A stretch of DNA of 64,000 bases from Abditibacteriota bacterium (GTDB lineage Bacteria > Armatimonadota > UBA5829): positions 124,001 to 188,000 of the forward strand of contig JAFZNQ010000009.1 of the NCBI GenBank assembly GCA_017552965.1, in the 5' to 3' direction. This document shows, piece by piece, positions 8,943 to 16,226 of this stretch (position 1 is its first letter; each line of letters starts with the position of its first letter). Both the position numbers and the translations under genes were made by a program. Under the pieces are notes generated by a model, which saw only the letters and a program-made list of their open reading frames with translations, was not told the origin of the DNA and did not search any database.

Positions 8943-10187
8943 TCACTTGTCACCGTCGTCCGATCTCTCTTGGATCTCGAGAGTCATGATCTGACCCTCC
9001 CTGACCTCCAGCACCTTGATGATATAGCCTTCCACGCTGACGGACTCGCCGCCCTCGGGGATGTCCCCGTATTGCTCCAGCACCAGACCTGCCACGGAAT
9101 TGTATTCGTCCGAAAGAGGCAGCGAGAGAGAGTACCTGTCGTTGGTCTCGTCTATGGAATCCGAAGCATCCACCACGATGGGGCCGCCGTCGGGAAACAC
9201 CGGCTCCTCCCCTGTGTCGTCATTGTCCTTGTCGTATTCGTCGCCTATGTCGCCCACGATCTCTTCCAGCAGGTCTTCGACGGTGATGAGACCGCTGGTG
9301 CCGCCGTATTCATCGGTGACTATAGCCATGGGCTTGCTCTGCCTGCGAAACTCATCCAGGAGCTCGTGAGCTTCCTTTGTCTCCGGCACGAACAGCACCG
9401 GCTGCATGCATTTGTATATATCAAAAGGAGCATCCGTATCGATCACGAAGTCCAGCATGGACTTCGCGTGCACTATGCCCACTATATGATCTATATCCTC
9501 TTTGTAAATGGGGATGCGGGAATGGCCGGTCTCTCTGATGACCGTGATCAGCTCTTCGAGAGTGGTCTGGTCGGACACGCAATTCATTTCGTTGCGGGGG
9601 ACCATGACTCTCCTGACCACGTTCTTGTTGAAATCTATGACAGAAGTCAGCATTTCCTTTTCGTCGGACTCGATATCCCTGATATCGTCGTCTGTGGTCT
9701 CCAGTATGATCTCCGTGCTGGTGTTCACCTTGTGCCTGATGGAATGCTTCCTGTCAAAACCCATAACTTCTGACAATCTGCCCGTAATAAATGTTCCCAG
9801 AGCCAGAGCGGGGCGGGAGAGGAACACTGTTACTGCCATAAGGGGAGACAGCCGTTTCAGGGCGGCCTCCGTCTTGTCGCCCATGGCGGCTTCGGGGACA
9901 AGGATGCCGAAGATAAACACGGCCAGCACAGCCGCGCCAATGAGGAGAACAGCGGCCGCAACCAGGCCCGGGACGGAAAAAGAATTACCGGTAAAAGAGA
10001 ATACTATGCCGCCCAGCAGCGCAAACACCACCGCATCGCAGACACAACAGGCAAGCCTGCAGGACAGTATCTGCCTGCTGTCGGGCTCGTCGCTGTTCGG
10101 GAGCAGAGCCATAGCCGAAAATATGATCCTCGCCCAGCCGAACAGCAGGATCAAAAGCAGCATATACGCCAACTCATTGATAGACAT
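8943..10187 (-). CDS. CorC/HlyC-type membrane protein with CBS pair
   Basis: The 414-residue product has N-terminal membrane helices (about 1-120) that replace or correspond to a divergent DUF21 region. A cytoplasmic pair of CBS domains follows (MVPRNEMNCVSDQTTLEELI and MQPVLFVPETKEAHELLDEF...VTDEYGGTSGLITVEDLLEEIVGDI). The end is a CorC/HlyC transporter-associated domain (about 330-405). The VTDEYGGTxGLVTxEDLLEExVG signature is diagnostic of this family, whose members act in magnesium/cobalt efflux or membrane-stress tolerance. The ATG at 10187 has GAGG upstream. It lies eight bases after the DgkA-PAP2 gene in the ybeY-dgkA block. Confidence 0.88.
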   Translation of the reverse strand: MSINELAYMLLLILLFGWARIIFSAMALLPNSDEPDSRQILSCRLACCVCDAVVFALLGGIVFSFTGNSFSVPGLVAAAVLLIGAAVLAVFIFGILVPEAAMGDKTEAALKRLSPLMAVTVFLSRPALALGTFITGRLSEVMGFDRKHSIRHKVNTSTEIILETTDDDIRDIESDEKEMLTSVIDFNKNVVRRVMVPRNEMNCVSDQTTLEELITVIRETGHSRIPIYKEDIDHIVGIVHAKSMLDFVIDTDAPFDIYKCMQPVLFVPETKEAHELLDEFRRQSKPMAIVTDEYGGTSGLITVEDLLEEIVGDIGDEYDKDNDDTGEEPVFPDGGPIVVDASDSIDETNDRYSLSLPLSDEYNSVAGLVLEQYGDIPEGGESVSVEGYIIKVLEVREGQIMTLEIQERSDDGDK

Positions 10188-10195
10188 AACAGACC

Positions 10196-10909
10196 TCAGA
10201 AGATGGGGGCTATGACCGTAAAGATCAAAAATGCGACCACAGTAGCGATGATGGCGCCCCAAATCACCTCGCTGACGGAATGGATGCCGCCTTCCACCCT
10301 TGACTGGGCCACCAGGCCCGCAAGGATAAGGGCTATCACGGTAACGGCGATCCTCTTTTCGATAAAGAACACGGTCCAGGCCAGAAAAAAGCCTATGGAC
10401 GAATGAACGCTGATGACGCCTCCCCGCCAGATCTTGCCCTTGTTGCCGGCTACCTTGTACATGACTATCAGACTCATGAGGATAAAGAAGGCGAAGATGA
10501 TCATGATGGTCAGCGAATGACTGTCATAATCAATGAGCTTTTCCAGCCTGCGGATCTTGCTGTGATTGAAGAGTATGATGGCGCCCAGAAGCACCGCGTT
10601 GATGCTGGCCACCAGCACGGCTCCCGCCGCTATATCCTTGGCAAATTTTGCCAGAGGGTGGTATTTCTGAGAGACCATATCCACCACGGCTTCCATGGCC
10701 GTATTGATCATCTCGGCAAAAATCACAAAGGCCACCGACAGTATGGCAAAACACACCTCTATATAGTTCAGCTTCAGCAGTATGCAGAGTATCCCCACTA
10801 TGATGATGCACAGGAAGTGAAAACGCATGTGCTGCTGGGTCCGGAAGGCATGCTCGATGCCCTCCATCGCAAACTTGAAGCCTCTCGGCGAATTGTCTTT
10901 GTCTTCCAT
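10196..10909 (-). CDS. dgkA: DgkA-type lipid kinase fused to a PAP2-like phosphatase domain
   Basis: The 237-residue integral membrane protein has two parts. Residues 1-115 form an undecaprenol/diacylglycerol kinase: EHAFRTQQHMRFH, then EMINTAMEAVVDM, then KFAKDIAAGAVLV. Residues 130-237 form a PAP2-like four-helix domain with SVHSS (168-172, in place of PSGHS) and SRVEGGIHSVSEVIWG (203-218). The pair could phosphorylate and dephosphorylate undecaprenol, the carrier for wall precursors. It starts two bases after the ybeY stop with only a weak ribosome binding site, so it is probably translationally coupled. Order pgpH-ybeY-dgkA is conserved in Firmicutes. Confidence 0.85.
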   Translation of the reverse strand: MEDKDNSPRGFKFAMEGIEHAFRTQQHMRFHFLCIIIVGILCILLKLNYIEVCFAILSVAFVIFAEMINTAMEAVVDMVSQKYHPLAKFAKDIAAGAVLVASINAVLLGAIILFNHSKIRRLEKLIDYDSHSLTIMIIFAFFILMSLIVMYKVAGNKGKIWRGGVISVHSSIGFFLAWTVFFIEKRIAVTVIALILAGLVAQSRVEGGIHSVSEVIWGAIIATVVAFLIFTVIAPIF

Positions 10910-10910
10910 G

Positions 10911-11402
10911 TTATTTGTCCATATACCAATCGTCACAGGCTGCAGAGTCGCATCCCTCATCGGAGAGAAATTCCGCAAGGATCTGCTTGTGCAGCGCAAA
11001 CATCCGCCGCCTGTCCTTTGGCTTCATATGATCGTAGCCCAGGAGATGGAGCGTCCCGTGACACAGGAGATGCAGCAGTTCCATATTGACGGAGTGCCCC
11101 AGCTCGGCAGCCTGACGGCGAGCCGTGTCCAGAGATATGACTATATCACCCAGGAGAGACCTGTCGGGGTCAAAATCAAAGGAGTCGTCCCCGGGGTCGT
11201 TGAGGGCAAAGGACAGCACGTCGGTGGCGCTGTCGACACCCCTGTAATCCCGGTTCAGATCCCGGATATAGCTATCGTCCTCCACCAGCACGTTGACCTC
11301 GGCCGTATCCGGCTGGTCATGCATTCTGAGTATTTTCTCCGTCAGCCGCTTCATCTGCCTTTTGTTCGTCAGCCTTCCGGAGCTCTCTATTCTGATTCTC
11401 AA
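10911..11402 (-). CDS. ybeY: Endoribonuclease YbeY
   Basis: Metal-dependent RNase acting in 16S rRNA 3'-end maturation and ribosome quality control. The product is 163 residues. The metal-binding H-x3-H-x5-H motif is intact (H115, H119, H125 in HGTLHLLGYDH), as is the preceding LGDIVISLDTA. The start is a TTG at 11402: GAGG is six bases upstream, and only this start keeps the first beta-strand (MRIRIES) found in the family. It therefore overlaps the end of pgpH by 86 bases in another frame; the next ATG (11354) would remove that strand. Confidence 0.93.
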   Translation of the reverse strand: MRIRIESSGRLTNKRQMKRLTEKILRMHDQPDTAEVNVLVEDDSYIRDLNRDYRGVDSATDVLSFALNDPGDDSFDFDPDRSLLGDIVISLDTARRQAAELGHSVNMELLHLLCHGTLHLLGYDHMKPKDRRRMFALHKQILAEFLSDEGCDSAACDDWYMDK

Positions 11403-13554
11403 TTTCTGCCTCTTTTTTCTGCTCTTCCGGATAGCTGACCCGGGAATGGAGCATGTGGGTAAGAGTCCTGATTATGCTCAGCTTTACTATACCGATCTCA
11501 TTCAGGGACAGGGGGCATTCGCTCAGCTGTCCGTCGGCCAGCTTGGAGGAAAACACCTGATTCACCAGAGCCTCCACTCTGGATATATTTGCCTCCTTCA
11601 GGCTGCGGGAAGCAGCCTCGCAGGAGTCGGCCAGCATCAGGATGGCTGCCTCTCTCGTCTGAGGCTTGGGTCCGGGATATCTGAACTGCCCCTCATATAC
11701 CTCCAGATCTCCGTCATAACCGGCGGAGAACCGGTTGTAGAAAAAGCTGACTATGGTAGTGCCGTGATGCTGACGGATCAGATCCCTGACCACCTGAGGT
11801 ATCTTGTATTTGGACGCTATGTCGATGCCGTTTTTCACGTGGGCCTGAATGACCATGGAGGACAGAGAAGGATTGAGATCGTTGTGGACGTTGTGACCGA
11901 ACTGGTTCTCCGAATAATAGTCCGGCTGGACCAGCTTGCCTATATCGTGATAATAGGCCCCCACTCTCACCATCAGCGCGTCGGCTCCTATCTCGTTGGA
12001 AGCCAGCTCGCCTATATAAGCCACGGACACCGAATGGGCGTAGGTCCCCGGCGCCTCCAGGGAAAGCTGTCTCATGATGGGCAGATTGGTGTCCGCCAGC
12101 TCCACCAGTCTCATGGGGGTGGTGATGTCAAACAGCCGCTCCAGAACAGTGGAGATGAGCATAAACACGAAGGTGGACATGGGGATGATGAACACGGACC
12201 ACATGACGTCCCTGGCTATCTGGCTCATGGGCTGCTCCACCAGCAGGTCGTATATGGTGATCTGCAGAAGGGTAGCAGCGGCAGCCACAAAGTATATGTT
12301 GATGATGTCGCTTCTGGTCCTGATACGTCTCAGGGAATAAATGGCGCAGATGCCGGTGACCAGAGTCACGGTGGTCACTCTGATATTGTCGCCCACCACA
12401 AAGCCCAGCAGCACGGACACCACCACCAGTATGATGGCGGCGCATTTGTGGTCCGACAGTACGAAGATGAGCATCACTGCGGCTATGAACCACATAGCCC
12501 CCAGAAAGCCCAGATACATCTGCGAAAAATAGTTCTCGAACATCTTGCCCGAGGCGTAAAATAAGAGGCAGCAGATGGTGAGCACTATGTTGATCAGCAG
12601 CACCTTTTTACGGTCGGTGGTGTGCTCCAGTCTGCTCATAACAAAGCTCACGGCGCCGAAGCAGATGCACATGAGGCAGAAGATATAGGCGAACTTTTTG
12701 AGCCTTCCCGTACCGGAATAGAGCCCCAGAGCCTTCAGGGATTCTATGGTGCCTTCGGTGACCCTCTGCTCACCGTCGATGACCTTGTCCCCCACTCTTA
12801 TGGTCTTGTATATGGGCTTCACGCTGTTTTTGCGGTCGTTGGCCAGCTCCAGAGTCTTTTCTTCATTGTATATCCTGTTGGGCTTGACTACGCTCACCAG
12901 TATCTCATAGCATACGTCTGCCAGCTCGGGCTGCTTCGGGAACCTGTCGTTTACCAGCTTGCGGATCTCCTTGTAGGTCTCCTTCAGAAAATACAGGTTT
13001 TCCCGCACCTCGCCGGACATGACCAGAGTCCCTGTGACGAGCACGGCCTCCTTCACCTGATGAAAGGTGGAGTCCGGGACCGTCAGGAGAGTATATACGG
13101 TCTTGTCCGACAGCTGGCCGCCGGAGTATTTGAGTATATTCAGTCTGAGCCTGTCTATGACCTCGGTGGTGGGAGACACGTCATCGGTCCTCTCCGAGGC
13201 AATGGCAGTGAAGATCAGATTGATATTGGACACGGTGTCGGACTGGGCGTCCGGGACCGTGTCGTAGACTATCTCGTTGGCGCTGATCTGATTTTTGAGA
13301 AGGCTTTCGGAATAATGATCGCGGAAGGTGACGTTGGACTTGGCTATGATCTGCCTGTCCGACAGGTCACCGGCTTTCCAACTGATGGCCTCCGGCATGT
13401 AAAAATAATACATGACCAGCAGAGACACGCAAAAGGTCACCAGAGTGCTGATCACCTTTACCGAATCAATACTGCTTACCAGCCCCCTCAGGCGGCCGGA
13501 TCCTTTTTTTCTGCGCTGCCGCAGCTTGAAAAAACCTGATTGTCCTATTTTCAT
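11317..13554 (-). CDS. pgpH: c-di-AMP phosphodiesterase of the PgpH family (7TM-HD)
   Basis: The 745-residue product has an N-terminal membrane anchor (about 33-52), an extracytoplasmic 7TMR-HDED-type domain, about seven membrane helices (290-460), then a cytoplasmic HD domain with AHSVSVAYIGELA, VGAYYHDIGK and IRQHHGT. PgpH hydrolyses c-di-AMP to pApA. The order rpsU...pgpH-ybeY-dgkA matches Firmicutes. The tail is rich in Glu, Lys and Ala and overlaps ybeY. No ribosome binding site is visible before the ATG at 13554; a terminator-like hairpin ends eight bases upstream. With cdaA/cdaR 1.5 kb away, synthesis and breakdown of the same second messenger are encoded together. Confidence 0.93.
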   Translation of the reverse strand: MKIGQSGFFKLRQRRKKGSGRLRGLVSSIDSVKVISTLVTFCVSLLVMYYFYMPEAISWKAGDLSDRQIIAKSNVTFRDHYSESLLKNQISANEIVYDTVPDAQSDTVSNINLIFTAIASERTDDVSPTTEVIDRLRLNILKYSGGQLSDKTVYTLLTVPDSTFHQVKEAVLVTGTLVMSGEVRENLYFLKETYKEIRKLVNDRFPKQPELADVCYEILVSVVKPNRIYNEEKTLELANDRKNSVKPIYKTIRVGDKVIDGEQRVTEGTIESLKALGLYSGTGRLKKFAYIFCLMCICFGAVSFVMSRLEHTTDRKKVLLINIVLTICCLLFYASGKMFENYFSQMYLGFLGAMWFIAAVMLIFVLSDHKCAAIILVVVSVLLGFVVGDNIRVTTVTLVTGICAIYSLRRIRTRSDIINIYFVAAAATLLQITIYDLLVEQPMSQIARDVMWSVFIIPMSTFVFMLISTVLERLFDITTPMRLVELADTNLPIMRQLSLEAPGTYAHSVSVAYIGELASNEIGADALMVRVGAYYHDIGKLVQPDYYSENQFGHNVHNDLNPSLSSMVIQAHVKNGIDIASKYKIPQVVRDLIRQHHGTTIVSFFYNRFSAGYDGDLEVYEGQFRYPGPKPQTREAAILMLADSCEAASRSLKEANISRVEALVNQVFSSKLADGQLSECPLSLNEIGIVKLSIIRTLTHMLHSRVSYPEEQKKEAEIENQNRELRKADEQKADEAADGENTQNA

Positions 13555-13561
13555 AGCGCAT

Positions 13562-13593
13562 CAAAAATAAATGACAGCAGAATAACTGCTGCC
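13562..13593 (-). terminator. Terminator hairpin between rpsU and pgpH
   Basis: On the minus strand GGCAGCAG-TTATT-CTGCTGTC (13593-13573) is followed by ATTTATTTTTG. It likely releases most rpsU transcripts, leaving pgpH to read-through. Alternatively it shapes pgpH translation, since it lies eight bases from the ATG. Confidence 0.65.
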
Positions 13594-13602
13594 ATATATG
13601 TC

Positions 13603-13785
13603 TTAATTGCTCCGCCTGTTCTTTCTCTTGCGGGCGGCTTCAGCCTTGCGACGCTTGTCGGACGGCTTTTCGTAGCGCTCGTGTTCCTTGGCTTCCTTTA
13701 AAATACCGGCCTGCTGAAGCACCTTCTTGAATCTCTTCAAGGCGTTGTCCAGGCTTTCGTTAGGTTTTACAGTTATTTGAGCCAT
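13603..13785 (-). CDS. rpsU: Ribosomal protein bS21
   Basis: Small-subunit protein near the 3' end of 16S rRNA. The product is 60 residues, the usual size, with [16 protein letters not shown] at the start and a strongly basic C-terminal tail ([14 protein letters not shown]). The ATG at 13785 follows a purine-rich GGGAGGGGAAG ribosome binding site. It has its own consensus promoter (13869-13897), a 77-base leader with alternative pairings, and a terminator just after the stop. It is therefore expressed as a short abundant transcript separately from its neighbours. Confidence 0.96.
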   Translation of the reverse strand: MAQITVKPNESLDNALKRFKKVLQQAGILKEAKEHERYEKPSDKRRKAEAARKRKNRRSN

Positions 13786-13862
13786 GTTTCTTCCCCTCCC
13801 CCACAGACCGATTTTTCAAGGTCTTAAAAATAAAACCGGGTCAAAGGTCTGTAACAATGACC
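13786..13862 (-). promoter_or_regulatory. rpsU leader with two mutually exclusive stems next to the ribosome binding site
   Basis: On the minus strand ACAGACC (13852-13846) and AGACC (13824-13820) can each pair with GGTCTGT (13809-13803), which abuts the ribosome binding site of rpsU. Only one pairing is possible at a time. This could be an autoregulatory leader or chance; no known leader family was recognised. Confidence 0.35.
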
Positions 13863-13868
13863 ATTTCA

Positions 13869-13897
13869 ATTATAATACATTCGGCAAGGCTTGTCAA
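13869..13897 (-). promoter_or_regulatory. Consensus promoter of rpsU
   Basis: On the minus strand TTGACA (13897-13892), a 17-base spacer and TATAAT (13874-13869) are perfect sigma-70-type elements. Expected transcript start is near 13862. Confidence 0.9.
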
Positions 13898-13922
13898 GAG
13901 TCTCAGGGACAGCCCCGCGCTT

Positions 13923-14150
13923 CTAAGACTTTATCACCTTCCAGTACTGAAAATCAAAGGCGTCCACCTTTTCGAAAAGAGGGTCCTTGCCGTCGCACCT
14001 TTCCACGCAGGCCTCTCCGTCTCTGATGCCTATGAATATGTATTCCACTCCCCGGGGGCTCCTGACCCGGTCAAACCTTTTGAAGCCCATGCCCTCGGGG
14101 CCGGTGGAAGCCATGAGCTCCCTGCGCTCCGCCGCCGTATTTCTCCTCAT
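13923..14150 (-). CDS. Small hypothetical protein downstream of cdaR
   Basis: The 75-residue product is not recognised. It has a basic N-terminal stretch (MRRNTAAERREL), then a predicted beta-rich core (FDRVRSPRGVEYIFIGIRD, ACVERCDGKDP). No signal peptide or membrane helix is visible. A clear GGAGAAATGACATG start context and a one-base gap after the cdaR stop show that it is a real, co-translated gene of the cdaA-cdaR transcript. It may be a small accessory of that pathway, but only context says so. Confidence 0.65.
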   Translation of the reverse strand: MRRNTAAERRELMASTGPEGMGFKRFDRVRSPRGVEYIFIGIRDGEACVERCDGKDPLFEKVDAFDFQYWKVIKS

Positions 14151-14151
14151 G

Positions 14152-15102
14152 TCATTTCTCCTTTTCGATCTCGCAGATCACTTCGGCTTCTGCGCCGTTG
14201 ACCGGGGTGATGCCCGAAGGCATCCTGCAGGTGACTGTTGACCTGACTGTGCGGGAGGCGCCGCCTATATCCACGGTGCCTGTCCTGATGACCTTCACGT
14301 CATTTATGAGCAGCAAAGGCCCTTCTGCCAGGAGTCTTTCGGGTCTGACCGTGACGCTCTTCAGGCGATAACCCCTGGCGGGAACGCCCGTGAGATCTGC
14401 CTCCAGAGCTATGTATTTGCGGGATATCTCTTCATCCAGCATAACGGTGACAGTCACTGCAGAGGGTGATATGACGATGTTTTTGAGCCTTTCGCCGTTT
14501 TTCGAGTAGGCCTTCAGGGCCACCCTTCCGGAAAACCCCTTGTCCCCCACTGCGGGGACCTCACCCTTTATCTCCGATACCAGCGCCATTTCCTTTTCGG
14601 AGCCGCTGACGGACACGGTGTTGTCCGAGACCATTTTGTCCCTGTAGATGTAGCCCACGGGCGGAGCCGAGGAAAAGAGGATGTTCACAGGCATATATAC
14701 GCTGTTCATCCTGTTGATGCTGACCTCTACCCAGGAAGGATTGACCGAGACCTTCACCTTTTTCAGATTGACGTTGTCGATGGAGTATTTGACCTGCAGC
14801 CTTTTGCCCCGTACGAGAGAGTCCACGGACTCGCCGCTCAGGTCCACCCACAGCTTGATGGCGTCGGGCCTGATCCCGGATATGGTGCTCCGGGGGGCCT
14901 TCACGGTCACGGATATCTGGCTCACCGGCATATTGAGGTTGTAGCCGGACGGTATATTGACGGCCTCCACGGAGCCCGTATATATGATCTCTTCTTTGGG
15001 ATTGTTGTTGGAGCTGACGTATGCCCAGAGAGCCAGGGCGATAACCAGAGCCAGCAGCTTGTAAAAAGGATCGTCTGTCACGAATTTCAGGAGCTTATTC
15101 AT
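14152..15102 (-). CDS. cdaR: YbbR-domain protein CdaR, regulator of c-di-AMP cyclase
   Basis: The 316-residue product has one N-terminal membrane helix (FYKLLALVIALALWAYV, about 13-29), then an extracytoplasmic region of repeated YbbR domains (for example VEAVNIPSGYNLNMPVSQISVTVKAP). In Firmicutes CdaR sits outside the membrane and modulates CdaA. The gene overlaps the end of cdaA by eight bases, the standard order, so the pair is probably translationally coupled. Confidence 0.9.
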   Translation of the reverse strand: MNKLLKFVTDDPFYKLLALVIALALWAYVSSNNNPKEEIIYTGSVEAVNIPSGYNLNMPVSQISVTVKAPRSTISGIRPDAIKLWVDLSGESVDSLVRGKRLQVKYSIDNVNLKKVKVSVNPSWVEVSINRMNSVYMPVNILFSSAPPVGYIYRDKMVSDNTVSVSGSEKEMALVSEIKGEVPAVGDKGFSGRVALKAYSKNGERLKNIVISPSAVTVTVMLDEEISRKYIALEADLTGVPARGYRLKSVTVRPERLLAEGPLLLINDVKVIRTGTVDIGGASRTVRSTVTCRMPSGITPVNGAEAEVICEIEKEK

Positions 15103-15901
15103 TGCGGTCCGACCTCCTGTTCATAAAGCTGATGAGGGGTCCCGCTTTGCCCGCATTGTCCTCTCTCAGGAGCTCCTTCAGCATGATGTCAGTCAGAGTG
15201 CGCTCGTTCAGATGTCTGGTCATGGAGCCGTTCTGGACCACGGATATGATGCCCGTCTCCTCGCTGACCACCACCACAAAAGCGTCCGTGATGTCTGTGA
15301 TGCCCAGAGCAGCCTTGTGTCTGGTGTGTATCTGCGAAGAATAATTCTCGTTCCGGGTGAGAGGCAGGGTGCAGGAGGCCGCTACTATGCGCCCCTTTCT
15401 GATGATCAAAGCTCCGTCATGGAGAGGAGTGCCGAACCAGAAGATGGTCCTGATGAGCTCGTCGGTCACGGAAGCGTCCATCTTCAGGCCGTTTTCGATA
15501 TAGCTGTCCAGAGAGTCGTTTCTCTCAAATACTATGAGGCAGCCCGTATTGGACTGGGACATGGTGCAGGCGGCGCGGACTATGTGCTGTATCACTTCTC
15601 TGGGGGCGCTGCTCACGGACCTGTGACCCCTGAAGCCCCTGCCCATGTTTTCCAGTATCAGGCGCATCTCCGGATAAAACAGCATGACGAGAGCCACCGG
15701 GGCCAATGGCATGAAGGAACGGACCAGAAAATTGACGGTGTTCAGCTTCAAGAGTTCCGTCAGATAGCTGACCGCTATGAATATGCCAATGCCCCACAGC
15801 ACCTGCCACGCTCTGGACCTTTTGGATATGCATATGATCCAGTACACGGCGGCAAAGCATACGAAGACGTCAACGATGTTGAGGATAATGTTTGTTATCA
15901 T
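15095..15901 (-). CDS. cdaA: Membrane diadenylate cyclase CdaA
   Basis: Makes c-di-AMP from two ATP. The 268-residue product has three N-terminal membrane helices (about 4-75) and a cytoplasmic DAC domain. The DGA motif is intact (D162-G163-A164 in LHDGALII). The second motif, RHR in most members, reads RHK here (R194-H195-K196); this keeps the charge and the enzyme is probably active. GSMTRHLNERTLTDIM closes the domain as usual. It lies between a DivIC-like gene and cdaR. c-di-AMP controls potassium uptake, osmolyte balance and wall homeostasis in bacteria that make it. Confidence 0.93.
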   Translation of the reverse strand: MITNIILNIVDVFVCFAAVYWIICISKRSRAWQVLWGIGIFIAVSYLTELLKLNTVNFLVRSFMPLAPVALVMLFYPEMRLILENMGRGFRGHRSVSSAPREVIQHIVRAACTMSQSNTGCLIVFERNDSLDSYIENGLKMDASVTDELIRTIFWFGTPLHDGALIIRKGRIVAASCTLPLTRNENYSSQIHTRHKAALGITDITDAFVVVVSEETGIISVVQNGSMTRHLNERTLTDIMLKELLREDNAGKAGPLISFMNRRSDRNE

Positions 15902-15923
15902 AAATGTCTCCCGGGCGCCCCGG

Positions 15924-16226
15924 TCACTTTTTCTTTTCGGACACCTTGTTGTCGGTGACGATGATGACTATGTCGTCCTTGTCGTAAAAGCCGTGTTTTT
16001 TCGCTATGTATCTGAGACCCTTTTTGGACGAATAAAAGAGTATCTCGTTCTGGAGCTCCTTCTCCTTGTCCTCCATCTGAGAGAGTGTCTTTTTGGCCTC
16101 GGCATAGAGCCTCTTCTGCTCATTCATCTCCAGAACGGGTCTCCGGAGCACCAGGACAGCGGCCGCAATGACGACCAATACTATAAGGAACGTCACCAGA
16201 CCGTTTTTGTTCTTTGCCTGATCCAT
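15924..16226 (-). CDS. DivIC/FtsB-like septum protein
   Basis: The 100-residue product has a short cytoplasmic N-terminus, a single membrane helix (GLVTFLIVLVVIAAAVLVL, about 9-27) and an extracytoplasmic coiled coil (NEQKRLYAEAKKTLSQMEDKEKELQ). It ends with a small globular tail containing LRYIAKKHGFYDKDD. This is the layout of FtsB/DivIC, which scaffolds FtsQ/FtsL at the division site. The start ATG shares its A with the mnmG stop (TGATG), with GAGGTGA nine bases upstream, giving translational coupling. FtsL-like proteins have the same layout and remain an alternative. Confidence 0.75.
   Translation of the reverse strand: MDQAKNKNGLVTFLIVLVVIAAAVLVLRRPVLEMNEQKRLYAEAKKTLSQMEDKEKELQNEILFYSSKKGLRYIAKKHGFYDKDDIVIIVTDNKVSEKKK

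Noticed and set aside
10911-11354. ATG at 11354 as ybeY start
   Set aside because: It removes the first beta-strand of the YbeY fold and lacks a ribosome binding site; the TTG at 11402 has GAGG at good distance.
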